Virus record (IMG/VR): IMGVR_UViG_3300028786_000011
Coordinates: 1 to 53,801 of that record
Length of the DNA: 53,801 bases
Direction: 5' to 3' (one strand)
Origin: a virus
The position numbers and the translations under genes were made by a program. Below the pieces are notes generated by a model that worked only from the letters and a program-made list of their open reading frames with translations, did no database searches and had not been told where the DNA came from. Within the stretch, counting starts at the first letter, position 1. The number at the start of each line of letters is the position of its first letter. Shown here in pieces: positions 21,480 through 28,888 of the stretch.

Positions 21480-22534
21480 GCCTCCTTCGATGCGCGAGAT
21501 GCGTGATGCCGAACACCCGGCCAGACACGCCATTCATCGACGGCGTCTGCTCAGCCTGCCTGAGCTACGACCGCCGCCCCACGATTGACTGGGATGAGCG
21601 CAAGGCCGCGCTGCTGGCGCTGCTGGACCGCCATGACGGTCGCTGCATCGTGCCGAGCTCCGGCGGCAAGGACTCCACCTACCAGGTGCTGACCTTGCTC
21701 GAGCTCGGCGCCGACGTGACCGTGGTGACCGCACGGACCTGCCACCTCACGCCGGTCGGCCGCGCGAACATCGACAACCTCGCGCGCTACGCCAGGACGA
21801 TCGAGGTCGTGCCGAACATGACGGTTCGGGCGAAGCTCAATCGGTTGGGGCTGGAGCTGGTCGGGGACATCAGTTGGCCGGAGCACGCTGCGATCTTCCG
21901 GACGCCAGCCCGCGCGGCCGCACAACTGAACATCCCGCTGATCTTCTACGGCGAGAACCCGCAGAACCAGTACGGCGGCCCGCTTGGGAGCGACGAGGCG
22001 CAGCAGATGACGGCTCGCTGGGTCAGCGAGTACGGAGGCTTCCTCGGTCTGCGCGCGACGGACTTCATCGGCATGGAAGGCATCACACCGCAGGACATGG
22101 CGGACTACCAGCCCCTGAACAGCGAAGAGATGCACGCATTTCACCCAGAAGCCCACTTCCTCGGGCAGTACCTGCCATGGGACAGCCGCCGGAATGCCGA
22201 CATCGCGATCGAGCACGGCATGCAGGCGGCTCTACCCAGCGCAGCGAACTGGTGGAAAGCCGAGAACCTCGACAACGCTCAGACCGGCATCCACGATCAC
22301 TTCATGTGGCTCAAGTACGGCTTCGGCCGCGGCTGCCAGCAGATCAGCGTGGACGTGCGAGCTGGGCTGGTGAAACGCGAGCATGCACTGGTGTGGGTGG
22401 ACGCCAACGATTGGATCTTCCCAGACGACTACGCCGGTGTGCCCATCGCCGAAGTCCTGGATCGCATCGGTGTCAGTACCGAGAAGTTCAAGGAACTGAT
22501 GCAGCAGTTCACCGACAAGGCGGTGCATTCATGA
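21476..22534 (+). CDS. PseA/WbpG-type N-acetyl sugar amidotransferase
   Basis: A 352-aa protein with an N-terminal zinc site (C6, C9, C25, C28 in LRCARCVMPNT and CSACLSY) and a PP-loop ATP-pyrophosphatase motif SSGGKDSTYQ (61-70). Further family blocks are YGENPQNQYGG and LGQYLPWDSRRNADIA. These enzymes, with HisH/HisF-type subunits supplying ammonia, turn an acetamido group of nonulosonic or uronic sugars into acetamidino. The HisF-type gene is at 23368, but no glutaminase is seen. Translation is coupled to its neighbours by ATGA overlaps. Confidence 0.85.
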   Translation: MSLLRCARCVMPNTRPDTPFIDGVCSACLSYDRRPTIDWDERKAALLALLDRHDGRCIVPSSGGKDSTYQVLTLLELGADVTVVTARTCHLTPVGRANIDNLARYARTIEVVPNMTVRAKLNRLGLELVGDISWPEHAAIFRTPARAAAQLNIPLIFYGENPQNQYGGPLGSDEAQQMTARWVSEYGGFLGLRATDFIGMEGITPQDMADYQPLNSEEMHAFHPEAHFLGQYLPWDSRRNADIAIEHGMQAALPSAANWWKAENLDNAQTGIHDHFMWLKYGFGRGCQQISVDVRAGLVKREHALVWVDANDWIFPDDYAGVPIAEVLDRIGVSTEKFKELMQQFTDKAVHS

Positions 22535-22899
22535 AGACATGCAGCAAGTGCAGAGTGCCAAAGCCTCTCGTTGACTTCTATGTGGACAAAAGTAAGTTGG
22601 ATGGTCATCAATATGCGTGTAAAGAGTGCCGCCGTATACGCAGCCATCGAAAGAGGAGCGCGGGTGAAGAGGTACATCGTAAGAGTTGGCTACTTCTGCC
22701 GAAGACAACAGAACAGAACCGCAAGAAGCGCCGACGCCGGACATTGAAACTGGCCGATTGGTACATCCGGAAAAAGCTGCGCGACGCGGGGTTCACTGCG
22801 CCGATATGCCCCGGCCTCATAGATCTCAAGCGCGAGCAACTGATCCTGCGCCGGCTCGCGAAACAGCTGAAGCAGGCAATAACCGAAAGATCGAAATGA
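22531..22899 (+). CDS. zinc-finger basic protein, possible nuclease accessory
   Basis: The 122-aa product has CSKCRVPKPLVDFYVDK and YACKECRR, a C-x2-C pair twice as in small zinc ribbons of HNH/homing-associated proteins. A very basic middle (QNRKKRRRRTLKLADW) and helical end follow. Codon third positions are much less GC-rich than in neighbouring genes, a sign of recent acquisition. It is not a recognisable nuclease by itself. Overlaps the amidotransferase by 4 bases. Confidence 0.55.
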   Translation: MKTCSKCRVPKPLVDFYVDKSKLDGHQYACKECRRIRSHRKRSAGEEVHRKSWLLLPKTTEQNRKKRRRRTLKLADWYIRKKLRDAGFTAPICPGLIDLKREQLILRRLAKQLKQAITERSK

Positions 22900-23189
22900 A
22901 ACCATCACAGAACACCCTTGAATCACTGCAAGACATCAACCGCGTCGAGACTGCAGGCGACATCAGACGCATTGGCGCTCAGATGCTCCTCGCGCTGGCT
23001 CGCAAAGAGATCAGCGCCACCGACCTCGAAGCCGCAGCCAAGATGATCGATGCTCAAGCCAACAGCCTGAACGCAGAAGTCAAACTGGCGAAGGCGGCGA
23101 TCGAACTGCGCGAGCGTGGCGCCGACCTGGGCAAGGTGGTGCACATCGGCCGAACCTTGATCGGCACCCCTGATAAGGAGGCGGCATGA
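22896..23189 (+). CDS. hypothetical phage protein, 97 aa
   Basis: Starts MKPSQNTLESLQDINRV and is predominantly helical (RRIGAQMLLALARKEISA then AAKMIDAQANSLNAEV), ending VHIGRTLIG. It overlaps its neighbours at both ends. A small DNA- or protein-binding role is plausible, but no family is recognised. Confidence 0.55.
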   Translation: MKPSQNTLESLQDINRVETAGDIRRIGAQMLLALARKEISATDLEAAAKMIDAQANSLNAEVKLAKAAIELRERGADLGKVVHIGRTLIGTPDKEAA

Positions 23190-23368
23190 AAGACAACGAA
23201 ATGCATCAAGAATGCGTTCTGAGATGCTACGTGGCCCTTATTTCGGCGAGCCTGGCGGCAGGGGAGTACGGGCTGAGTGACTTGGCCTATCAAGATATGG
23301 CAACACGAGCGATCGAGATGGCCGACGCTTTAGAGAACGTAGTACTGTCTGGGCGCCGGCCGAAATAA
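23186..23368 (+). CDS. hypothetical protein, 60 aa
   Basis: Starts MKDNEMHQECVLRCYVAL with AAGGAGG upstream. The product is a short helical protein (DLAYQDMATRAIEMADAL). The HisF-type gene begins inside its stop codon (TAATG). Unknown function. Confidence 0.52.
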   Translation: MKDNEMHQECVLRCYVALISASLAAGEYGLSDLAYQDMATRAIEMADALENVVLSGRRPK

Positions 23369-24114
23369 TGCTGTGCAAACGTGTGATCCCGTCGATGCTG
23401 GTCCGCGGCCGCACCCTGGTCAAGGGCGAGCGCTTCAACAGCTGGCGCAGCATCGGCCACGCCGCCCAGGCCGCACGCATCCACGCTGCCCGGGGGGTCG
23501 ACGAGCTCATGATCCTCGACATCAGCGCGACCGCAGAGGGCAGGGGGCCGGACCTCGACCTGGTGCGAGAACTGTCCGAAGGCTGCTTCATCCCGATCAC
23601 CGTCGGCGGTGGCGTGCGGAGCCTGAAGGACATCGACGCGCTGCTGCGTGCTGGCGCGGACAAGGTGGCAGTGTGCACCTTTGCACTCGAACGCCCGACG
23701 TTTGTCAGCGAGGCTGCAGCAAGGTTTGGCGCGCAGGCGATTGTGGGGTGCGTGGATGTACGGCAGCCTGGATGGCCATGTTCGGAATCAGGCTCGCTCG
23801 CGTGGCACTTGTTCGGAGCACTTGTTTGGGCCAAAGCACTCGCCGATGCCGGAGCAGGCGAGATCCTGCTGACCAGCGTCGACCGTGACGGCACCATGGA
23901 AGGCTACGACCTCGACCTGATCCGTGAAGTCTCCACGGCAGTAGGCGTTCCGGTGATAGCCAGCGGAGGCTGCCGGGACTACGCTGACATGCTGGCCGCT
24001 TTCAAGGCTGGGGCGGACGCTTGCGCAGCTGGGGCCATGTTCGCATTCACTGATGCAACTCCGAGGGGGGCTGCTCAATTCCTCAAACGAAACAACATCG
24101 AGGTTCGAGTATGA
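23368..24114 (+). CDS. HisF2-type cyclase-like subunit of sugar amidotransferase
   Basis: The 248-aa (beta/alpha)8 protein follows HisF block by block: MLCKRVIPSM, GVDELMILDISAT, PITVGGGVRS, ADKVAVCT, AGEILLTSVDRDGTMEGYD and PVIASGGC. The N-terminal catalytic aspartate of true HisF (in ACLDV) is leucine here (L11 in PSMLV), while the second aspartate remains in GCVDV. The missing Asp fits the HisF2 group, which passes ammonia to sugar amidotransferases rather than making histidine. A glutaminase partner (HisH) was not found. Confidence 0.82.
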   Translation: MLCKRVIPSMLVRGRTLVKGERFNSWRSIGHAAQAARIHAARGVDELMILDISATAEGRGPDLDLVRELSEGCFIPITVGGGVRSLKDIDALLRAGADKVAVCTFALERPTFVSEAAARFGAQAIVGCVDVRQPGWPCSESGSLAWHLFGALVWAKALADAGAGEILLTSVDRDGTMEGYDLDLIREVSTAVGVPVIASGGCRDYADMLAAFKAGADACAAGAMFAFTDATPRGAAQFLKRNNIEVRV

Positions 24115-24407
24115 AGAAGCTGATTCTGTTGACCGTGGTCCTGCTGACCGGCTGCGGTACGTTCCCGCTCGGGGTGTCCTACCCCCAACAAGGCCAGACC
24201 CAGGCCCAGACCGACCAGAACATCCTGGTGTGCAAGGACCGCGCGAGGGACGAGGCCAACACCGACGCCCGCGTGGCCGGGTCGTTCGTCGCCGGCCTGA
24301 CCATCGTCGGCGCACCGATCGCGATTGCCGAGGAGCGCCGCAAGCAGCGTGAAGTCTTCGCTGCCTGCATGACGGAGCGCGGCTACAAAGTCGTGCCGCC
24401 CCAATGA
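24111..24407 (+). CDS. small lipoprotein, 98 aa
   Basis: A signal peptide with lipobox (MKKLILLTVVLLTGCGTF, Cys15) is followed by a Gln-rich segment and a conserved-looking CKDRARDEANTDARVAG, then a Gly-rich hydrophobic stretch (SFVAGLTIVGAPIAI) and a basic tail. The product should be exported and lipid-anchored. Its place among sugar genes is suggestive of envelope action, but phages often carry such lipoproteins. Confidence 0.68.
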   Translation: MKKLILLTVVLLTGCGTFPLGVSYPQQGQTQAQTDQNILVCKDRARDEANTDARVAGSFVAGLTIVGAPIAIAEERRKQREVFAACMTERGYKVVPPQ

Positions 24408-24499
24408 ACTGGAAAGACAACACCAACGCGGGCGGCTGGAAGGGCTCGGCGCTGATCCTGGTGCTGCTGGCCATCCTCGTGTGGGTTCTGTGGGAATGA
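24404..24499 (+). CDS. 31-aa membrane microprotein
   Basis: An ATG in overlap with the lipoprotein stop opens MNWKDNTNAGGWKGSALIL, which continues into one hydrophobic helix ending LVWVLWE-like residues. The stop overlaps the acetyltransferase start (ATGA). A short polar N-terminus with one membrane helix is all that can be said. Confidence 0.5.
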   Translation: MNWKDNTNAGGWKGSALILVLLAILVWVLWE

Positions 24500-24891
24500 A
24501 GCTCCTCGACGCCTATACCCACCCCGAGGCTGTCGATCTGCTGTGGCAACTTCTCTACGAGCGCGAGCCCCACCAGAACATCAGCCACAAGCGCCTGCCC
24601 TCGCTGAAGGAGCACAAGGCCTTCGTCGCGTCCAAGCCCTACCCGCACTGGTACCTGATTGACTGCGGCGACCTGGTGGGCGCCACCTACCTGACGTGGC
24701 GCCGGGAAGTGGGTATCGGCATCCTCCGACGGTTCAGGGGCAGCGCCTACGGCCGGCACGCAGTGATGGAGCTTGGCCGACTCCACCCGGGCCCCATGTA
24801 CGCGAACATCAACCCGGCCAACCGATCGAGCATCGACATGTTCCGGGACCTCGGCTTCACCCACCTGCAGAACACCTATGCACTCCCATAG
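24496..24891 (+). CDS. PseH-like GNAT acetyltransferase, 131 aa
   Basis: The product starts MKLLDAYTHPEAVDLLWQ. EREPHQNISHKRLPSLKEH is followed by the strand pair WYLIDCGDLVGATYLTW, then an acetyl-CoA binding turn (RRFRGSAYGRHAVMEL) and the INPANRSSIDMFRDLGF ending diagnostic of GNAT enzymes. In pseudaminic pathways PseH acetylates the 4-amino sugar. Here the gene overlaps the PseI-type gene by 14 bases, which supports a shared pathway. The substrate is inference. Confidence 0.72.
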   Translation: MKLLDAYTHPEAVDLLWQLLYEREPHQNISHKRLPSLKEHKAFVASKPYPHWYLIDCGDLVGATYLTWRREVGIGILRRFRGSAYGRHAVMELGRLHPGPMYANINPANRSSIDMFRDLGFTHLQNTYALP

Positions 24892-25897
24892 CCCGTTCAT
24901 GGTCGCCGAAATGTCTGCGAACCATCTGGGCAGCTTTGATCGCGCGCGCCAGATCGTGTTGGCCGCAGCCGAGTCTGGCGCCGACGCCATCAAGTTCCAG
25001 GTCTGGAAGCCGGACACGATGTGCATCGACCCGAGCCAGACCACTACCTGGGCTGGCCGGATCGTCAGCCTGGTCGAGCTTTACCGGAAAGCGCATACGC
25101 CGTGGAGGTGGCTGCCCGACCTATTCTCGCACGCGCGATTCCTCGGCATCATCCCATTCGCTGCTGCCTTCGACCGCGAGAGCGTGGACTTCCTCGAGAC
25201 GCTGGGCGTCGATCGCCACAAGGTGGCCAGCTTCGAGCTCATCGACCTCCCGCTGATCCGCTACATGGCCAGCAAGGGCAAGCCGATGATCCTGAGCACG
25301 GGGATGGCTACCCGTGCAGAAATCGACGCCGCGCAATATGCGTGCATGCGCGCCAGGAACTACGACCTGACGATCCTGAAGTGCACCAGCGCCTATCCTG
25401 CCGATGCGTCGGATGCGAATCTGGCAACGCTCTATGAACTCGGCGACCATCCGAACGGGGAAGGGAACGCGTCAGAGGAGTTCAAGATTGGCATTTCTGA
25501 CCATTCAATGGGATGTGGTGTTGCCGTCGCCGCGACGGTGCTGAAGGCTTCCATGATCGAGAAGCACCTCACCCTGAGCCGCGCCGACGGCGGACCCGAC
25601 GCCAGCTTCAGCATGGAGCCCGCCGAGTTCAAGCAGATGGTCACCGAGTGCCGGCGCGCGGCCACGGCGATAGGTGTGCCTTCCTACGGCCCCGGCCCGA
25701 ACGAGTCTACAGCCCTACGGCGCAGTCTGTGGGTCGCGAAGGACATCGCCGAGGGTGAACAGCTGCGACTGGGCGACAACGTGGTGATCGCCCGCCCGGC
25801 GCTGGGGATTCACCCGGATTCACTGATCGAGGGATGCCGCGCCCGCCACGCGCTGAAGGCCGGAACGCCGCTCACCGCCAAAGGAGTCGTGCCATGA
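24878..25897 (+). CDS. pseI: PseI-type nonulosonic (pseudaminic) acid synthase
   Basis: The 339-aa protein has both domains of NeuB/PseI enzymes. The barrel has AEMSANHLGS (10-19), SGADAIKFQVWKPD, PMILSTGMAT, LKCTSAYPA, ISDHSMG (H209) and IEKHLTLSR (H230), where the two histidines bind metal. A C-terminal SAF domain starts at RRSLWVAKDI (281). The SANH signature favours PseI over sialic or legionaminic synthases. The enzyme condenses a hexose derivative with phosphoenolpyruvate. It is full length and looks active. Confidence 0.88.
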   Translation: MHSHSPFMVAEMSANHLGSFDRARQIVLAAAESGADAIKFQVWKPDTMCIDPSQTTTWAGRIVSLVELYRKAHTPWRWLPDLFSHARFLGIIPFAAAFDRESVDFLETLGVDRHKVASFELIDLPLIRYMASKGKPMILSTGMATRAEIDAAQYACMRARNYDLTILKCTSAYPADASDANLATLYELGDHPNGEGNASEEFKIGISDHSMGCGVAVAATVLKASMIEKHLTLSRADGGPDASFSMEPAEFKQMVTECRRAATAIGVPSYGPGPNESTALRRSLWVAKDIAEGEQLRLGDNVVIARPALGIHPDSLIEGCRARHALKAGTPLTAKGVVP

Positions 25898-26133
25898 TCC
25901 CCGCGAACATCGACCATCAGCACATCATCGGCGAACTGAACGCCTGGGGCCTGCGCGACTACAAGATCGAGATGATCTGCGGCTTCTCGGTCGGCTACGT
26001 GGCCCAGCTCAAGTGCGGCAACGTCAAGCAGATGACCTACCAGCGCGCGGCGCGTCTGTACAACTTCTGGTTCGAGGAACGCGGGACGCGCAGCCCCTTG
26101 CGGACTCATAGTGCCGAGGCGCTGACGACGTAG
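25894..26133 (+). CDS. small helix-turn-helix protein, 79 aa
   Basis: Starts MIPANIDHQHIIGELNAW in ATGA overlap with the synthase gene. LRDYKIEMICGFSVGYVAQL followed by a KQMTYQRAARLYNFW helix resembles a compact helix-turn-helix. It directly precedes the terminase small-subunit gene, so it may regulate late genes or recognise packaging DNA. No family recognised. Confidence 0.58.
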   Translation: MIPANIDHQHIIGELNAWGLRDYKIEMICGFSVGYVAQLKCGNVKQMTYQRAARLYNFWFEERGTRSPLRTHSAEALTT

Positions 26134-26155
26134 GCAGCACGTCCAATCGCTTCTC

Positions 26156-26791
26156 ATGACAGAGAAGCGGACCACCGACTGGGAAGGCATTCAGCGCGAG
26201 CACCGCGCGGGCATTCGCTCGCTGCGTGAGATCGGCGCCGAGTTCGGTGTCAGCCATGTCGCGATCAAGAAGCGCGCGGACAAGGATGGTTGGGAGCGCG
26301 ACCTCGGCGCCAAGATCAGAGCCAAGGCCGACGCACTGGTTACCAAGGAAGCGGTTACCAGCCTGGTTACCGTGGAAACCAAATTGGCCGAGAAGGACAT
26401 CGTCGATGCGAACGCGACGATCCAGGCCACGATCCGCCGCGAGCACCGCACGGACATCCAGCGCACCAAGCGCATCGCCAACCGACTGTTGGAAGCGCTC
26501 GAGGGAATCGCGCTCCCCGAGATGCCGACGACCGGCTCCAAGGCCGAGAGGCAGCAAGCCAGCGCCATCCTGATCGGCGTGATCAAGGAGCACGCCAGCG
26601 TCACCAAGCAACTGGCCGACACCCAGCGGGTGACCGTGAACATGGAGCGTGAGGCCTTCGGCATTGCCGCAATGGTCGAGGCGCCACCTCAAGAGCAGGT
26701 CGAACTGACCGAGGCGCGGATCACGGACGGTGCGCGCCGCATTGCATTCCTGCTGCGCAAGGCGGCGACCCTCACTCCATCGAAAGGCTGA
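26156..26791 (+). CDS. terS: terminase small subunit
   Basis: The 211-aa protein has an N-terminal helix-turn-helix (SLREIGAEFGVSHVAIKKRA) followed by KDGWERDLGAKIRAKAD, the pattern of small terminases of Terminase_2/phage type. A long central helical region (IQRTKRIANRLLEAL) would form the ring. It recognises phage DNA for packaging. The large subunit is 2.1 kb downstream with structural genes between. Confidence 0.75.
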   Translation: MTEKRTTDWEGIQREHRAGIRSLREIGAEFGVSHVAIKKRADKDGWERDLGAKIRAKADALVTKEAVTSLVTVETKLAEKDIVDANATIQATIRREHRTDIQRTKRIANRLLEALEGIALPEMPTTGSKAERQQASAILIGVIKEHASVTKQLADTQRVTVNMEREAFGIAAMVEAPPQEQVELTEARITDGARRIAFLLRKAATLTPSKG

Positions 26792-26792
26792 C

Positions 26793-27179
26793 ATGGCCAC
26801 CGGACCAAAGCTCGTCGACATGGCCTACAGCAAGGCCGAGCTCAAGGAAGAGAAGCGGGAGATGTGCGGGGCCGACGGCCAGCCCAATCCGTACCCCTGG
26901 GGCCTGTGCCTTCGCCTGGAGAAGAAGGAACTCGACAAGCTCGGGATCGCCGAGCTTCCTGGTGTCGGCGACGAGATGCACCTGCTGTGCGTGGCCAAGG
27001 TCACCAGCGTCAATCAATCCGCCCGCGAAGGCCAGGGCGAAGAGTCATCGGTCGGCCTGCAGGTCACCTTCATGCAGGTGCTGCTGAAGGAATCCGCAGC
27101 CGACGAGAAGGGCGAGAAGGAATCGGGAGCCAGCGAAGGCGCCGAGACCAAGTCCCTGTTGAGCTACTTCAAGGGGTAA
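26793..27179 (+). CDS. capsid staple-like / virion-associated protein, 128 aa
   Basis: Starts MATGPKLVDMAYSKAELKEE. PNPYPWGLCLRLEKKELDKL and GVGDEMHLLCVAKVTSV followed by a SSVGLQVTFMQVLL strand form a pattern shared by small capsid-region proteins that I associate with capsid staples. The tail is acidic and ends LLSYFKG. The gene is in the head region between terminase subunits. The functional assignment is by resemblance only. Confidence 0.55.
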   Translation: MATGPKLVDMAYSKAELKEEKREMCGADGQPNPYPWGLCLRLEKKELDKLGIAELPGVGDEMHLLCVAKVTSVNQSAREGQGEESSVGLQVTFMQVLLKESAADEKGEKESGASEGAETKSLLSYFKG

Positions 27180-27182
27180 GAG

Positions 27183-27509
27183 ATGAGCATCACCGCATTC
27201 CAGCCAGCCGGCCCGACGGCATTGATCGCGGCCACCAGCAGCACCGCCTCCGCGGCGACGCAGGTGTGCACCGGCAGCCAGCAGGGAATGTTCCTGAGCA
27301 ACCCCAGCACCGTGCCGGTGTACTTCGCGACCGGCGCGTCGTCGGCAATCCAAGCCGCACAGCCCACCACGGCACTGCCGTGTCCTGGCGCCTGCCTGCC
27401 TCCGAGCGGAACGCAGACGGTCACCGTCGCGCCGCAAGGCTGGCTGTCTGCGGTCACTTCGGCGGGCAGTGCCAGCCTATTCGCAACTCCCGGTTTCTAC
27501 GGGGCGTAA
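27183..27509 (+). CDS. putative minor structural protein, 108 aa
   Basis: Starts MSITAFQPAGPTALIAATS. The rest is Ala/Thr/Ser-rich beta sequence (VPVYFATGASSAIQ then GTQTVTVAPQGWLSAV), common in small head-decoration or fibre-tip proteins. The following 66 bases contain a short GCCTGA/TCAGGC hairpin and no gene. Confidence 0.5.
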   Translation: MSITAFQPAGPTALIAATSSTASAATQVCTGSQQGMFLSNPSTVPVYFATGASSAIQAAQPTTALPCPGACLPPSGTQTVTVAPQGWLSAVTSAGSASLFATPGFYGA

Positions 27510-27575
27510 CCCGCCGCCTGACGGTCTCAGGCATCTCCACAGCAGCTTCGGCGAGCAACCATAAAGGAGTTCGAC

Positions 27576-28052
27576 ATGTCCTACGGGAACAGCATCATCA
27601 CGAGTATCTTCGGCCGACGGCTCGGGCTCCAGCCCATGTCCTCGGCTGCCTCCGGCTCCGGCCGCAACGGCGAGACGCCTGACTTCCTTCTCGGCGCTGA
27701 AGCCGTGAAGATGGGCATCAACGCGGGCACCACCTCGCGCAACCTGCCGGCCTACGGCGTCAGCAACATCGCAGGCACCAGCGCCCTGTCGAGCTCGGTC
27801 TACACGCTCGACCCGCCGATCCCCGGCGTGCCGGTGTACCTGAACTTCAACAGTTCGGCCAACGCCCCGGCCTACGTGAAGACCGCCAACGGCGAGACCA
27901 TCGTGTCGAGCCAAGGGACCACGTTCTCGGTGATCAAGTCGACCAACGGCGCGGCCAACGGCGTCCTGGGGTTGATCGGCATCACGACCGCGATCTGGGG
28001 CGCGCTGTCGGGCATCAGCTCGGCGACCTTCGCGCTGAGCACCACGACCTGA
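27576..28052 (+). CDS. putative structural protein, 158 aa
   Basis: AAAGGAG is well placed before MSYGNSIITSIFGRR. The body is Gly/Ser/Ala-rich with strand character (GVPVYLNFNSSANAPAYV) and a hydrophobic C-terminus (LGLIGITTAIWGALSGIS). It resembles the small capsid-area protein at 35701 in starting MSY. Likely virion-associated; no family recognised. Confidence 0.5.
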   Translation: MSYGNSIITSIFGRRLGLQPMSSAASGSGRNGETPDFLLGAEAVKMGINAGTTSRNLPAYGVSNIAGTSALSSSVYTLDPPIPGVPVYLNFNSSANAPAYVKTANGETIVSSQGTTFSVIKSTNGAANGVLGLIGITTAIWGALSGISSATFALSTTT

Positions 28053-28102
28053 GCAAGAGCGTATTGAGAACGGTTCTTCAACTGCTCTGAGGAGGGCATA
28101 CC

Positions 28103-28888
28103 TTGAAAGTAGCACTGGTCGGCTCAGCGCCGGCATCGGTCCGGCTCGCGCCTTACGGCGATACCACCTGGCGCATCATCGGATGCAGCCCGGGTGTGTT
28201 CGGTGTCGCCGCTCGCGTAGACGAGTGGTTCGAGACGCATCTGTGGGAGCCCGGACAGACCTGGTTCAGCCCGGAGTACGTGCAGTGGCTGACCGCGCTG
28301 CCGAGCCGTGGCGTGAAACTGTGGGTCGGCGGTCCGGTCCCCACGATCCCCGACGCGGTGATCTACCCATTCAACGACGCCCTGACCAAGCACGATCCCC
28401 AGCGGTGGTTCTGCTCGTCGTCCCTCTTCTGGATGATGACGCGGGCCATTCAGCTGATCGAGGACGAAGCCAAGGCCGAGAATCGGAAGATCGATTCGGC
28501 CCTCGACAAGATCGCCTTCTTCGGCGTCGACATGGCCGCGGGCGAGGAGTACGAGATGCAGCGGGCCGGCATCCACTTCCTGAGCTATCAGGCAGTGGTG
28601 CTGGGCATCGAGGTGGGAGCACCGCCCGAGTCCGACCTGTTCACGCCGCGGTTCCGCTACGGAGCCGACGAGTGGACGCACTCCTACCGCAAGGTCCGCG
28701 CTCGGCTGCAAGAACTGAAGGCACGACAAGCCCAAGCCCAAGCACAGGCGCAGGCGAGCACGCAGGAAGCCGCGTTCCTCGGCGGCGCGCTGGATGACTT
28801 GAAGTACATGGGTGACACCTGGGTCGACAAGGGCACCTACACCGGCCCGGCGCTGTTCAAGCCCGTCGAGGACCCGGTCACGCCATGA
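28103..28888 (+). CDS. Rossmann-like protein, candidate sialyltransferase/Maf-type transferase
   Basis: TTG start after GAGGAGGG. The 261-aa protein opens KVALVGSAPASVRLAPYG, a nucleotide-sugar-type loop, then has DEWFETHLW, SSSLFWMMTRAIQLIED and KIAFFGVDMAAGEEYEMQR. The order (GSGPS-like loop, then S-S/T-S-x-YM helix, then I-x-G-D) parallels the GT42 sialyltransferase and Maf/DUF115 layout. Similar proteins of unknown function are common in phages, including ones without sugar genes. A Gln/Ala-rich repeat (QAQAQAQA) follows at about residue 212. A transferase role for the CMP-nonulosonate is a hypothesis. Confidence 0.4.
   Translation: MKVALVGSAPASVRLAPYGDTTWRIIGCSPGVFGVAARVDEWFETHLWEPGQTWFSPEYVQWLTALPSRGVKLWVGGPVPTIPDAVIYPFNDALTKHDPQRWFCSSSLFWMMTRAIQLIEDEAKAENRKIDSALDKIAFFGVDMAAGEEYEMQRAGIHFLSYQAVVLGIEVGAPPESDLFTPRFRYGADEWTHSYRKVRARLQELKARQAQAQAQAQASTQEAAFLGGALDDLKYMGDTWVDKGTYTGPALFKPVEDPVTP

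Noticed and set aside
17631-25897. DNA hypermodification by the sugar pathway
   Set aside because: No thymidylate/deoxycytidylate-modifying or DNA glycosyltransferase partner was seen. The product is a CMP-nonulosonate, which is normally used on proteins or polysaccharide.
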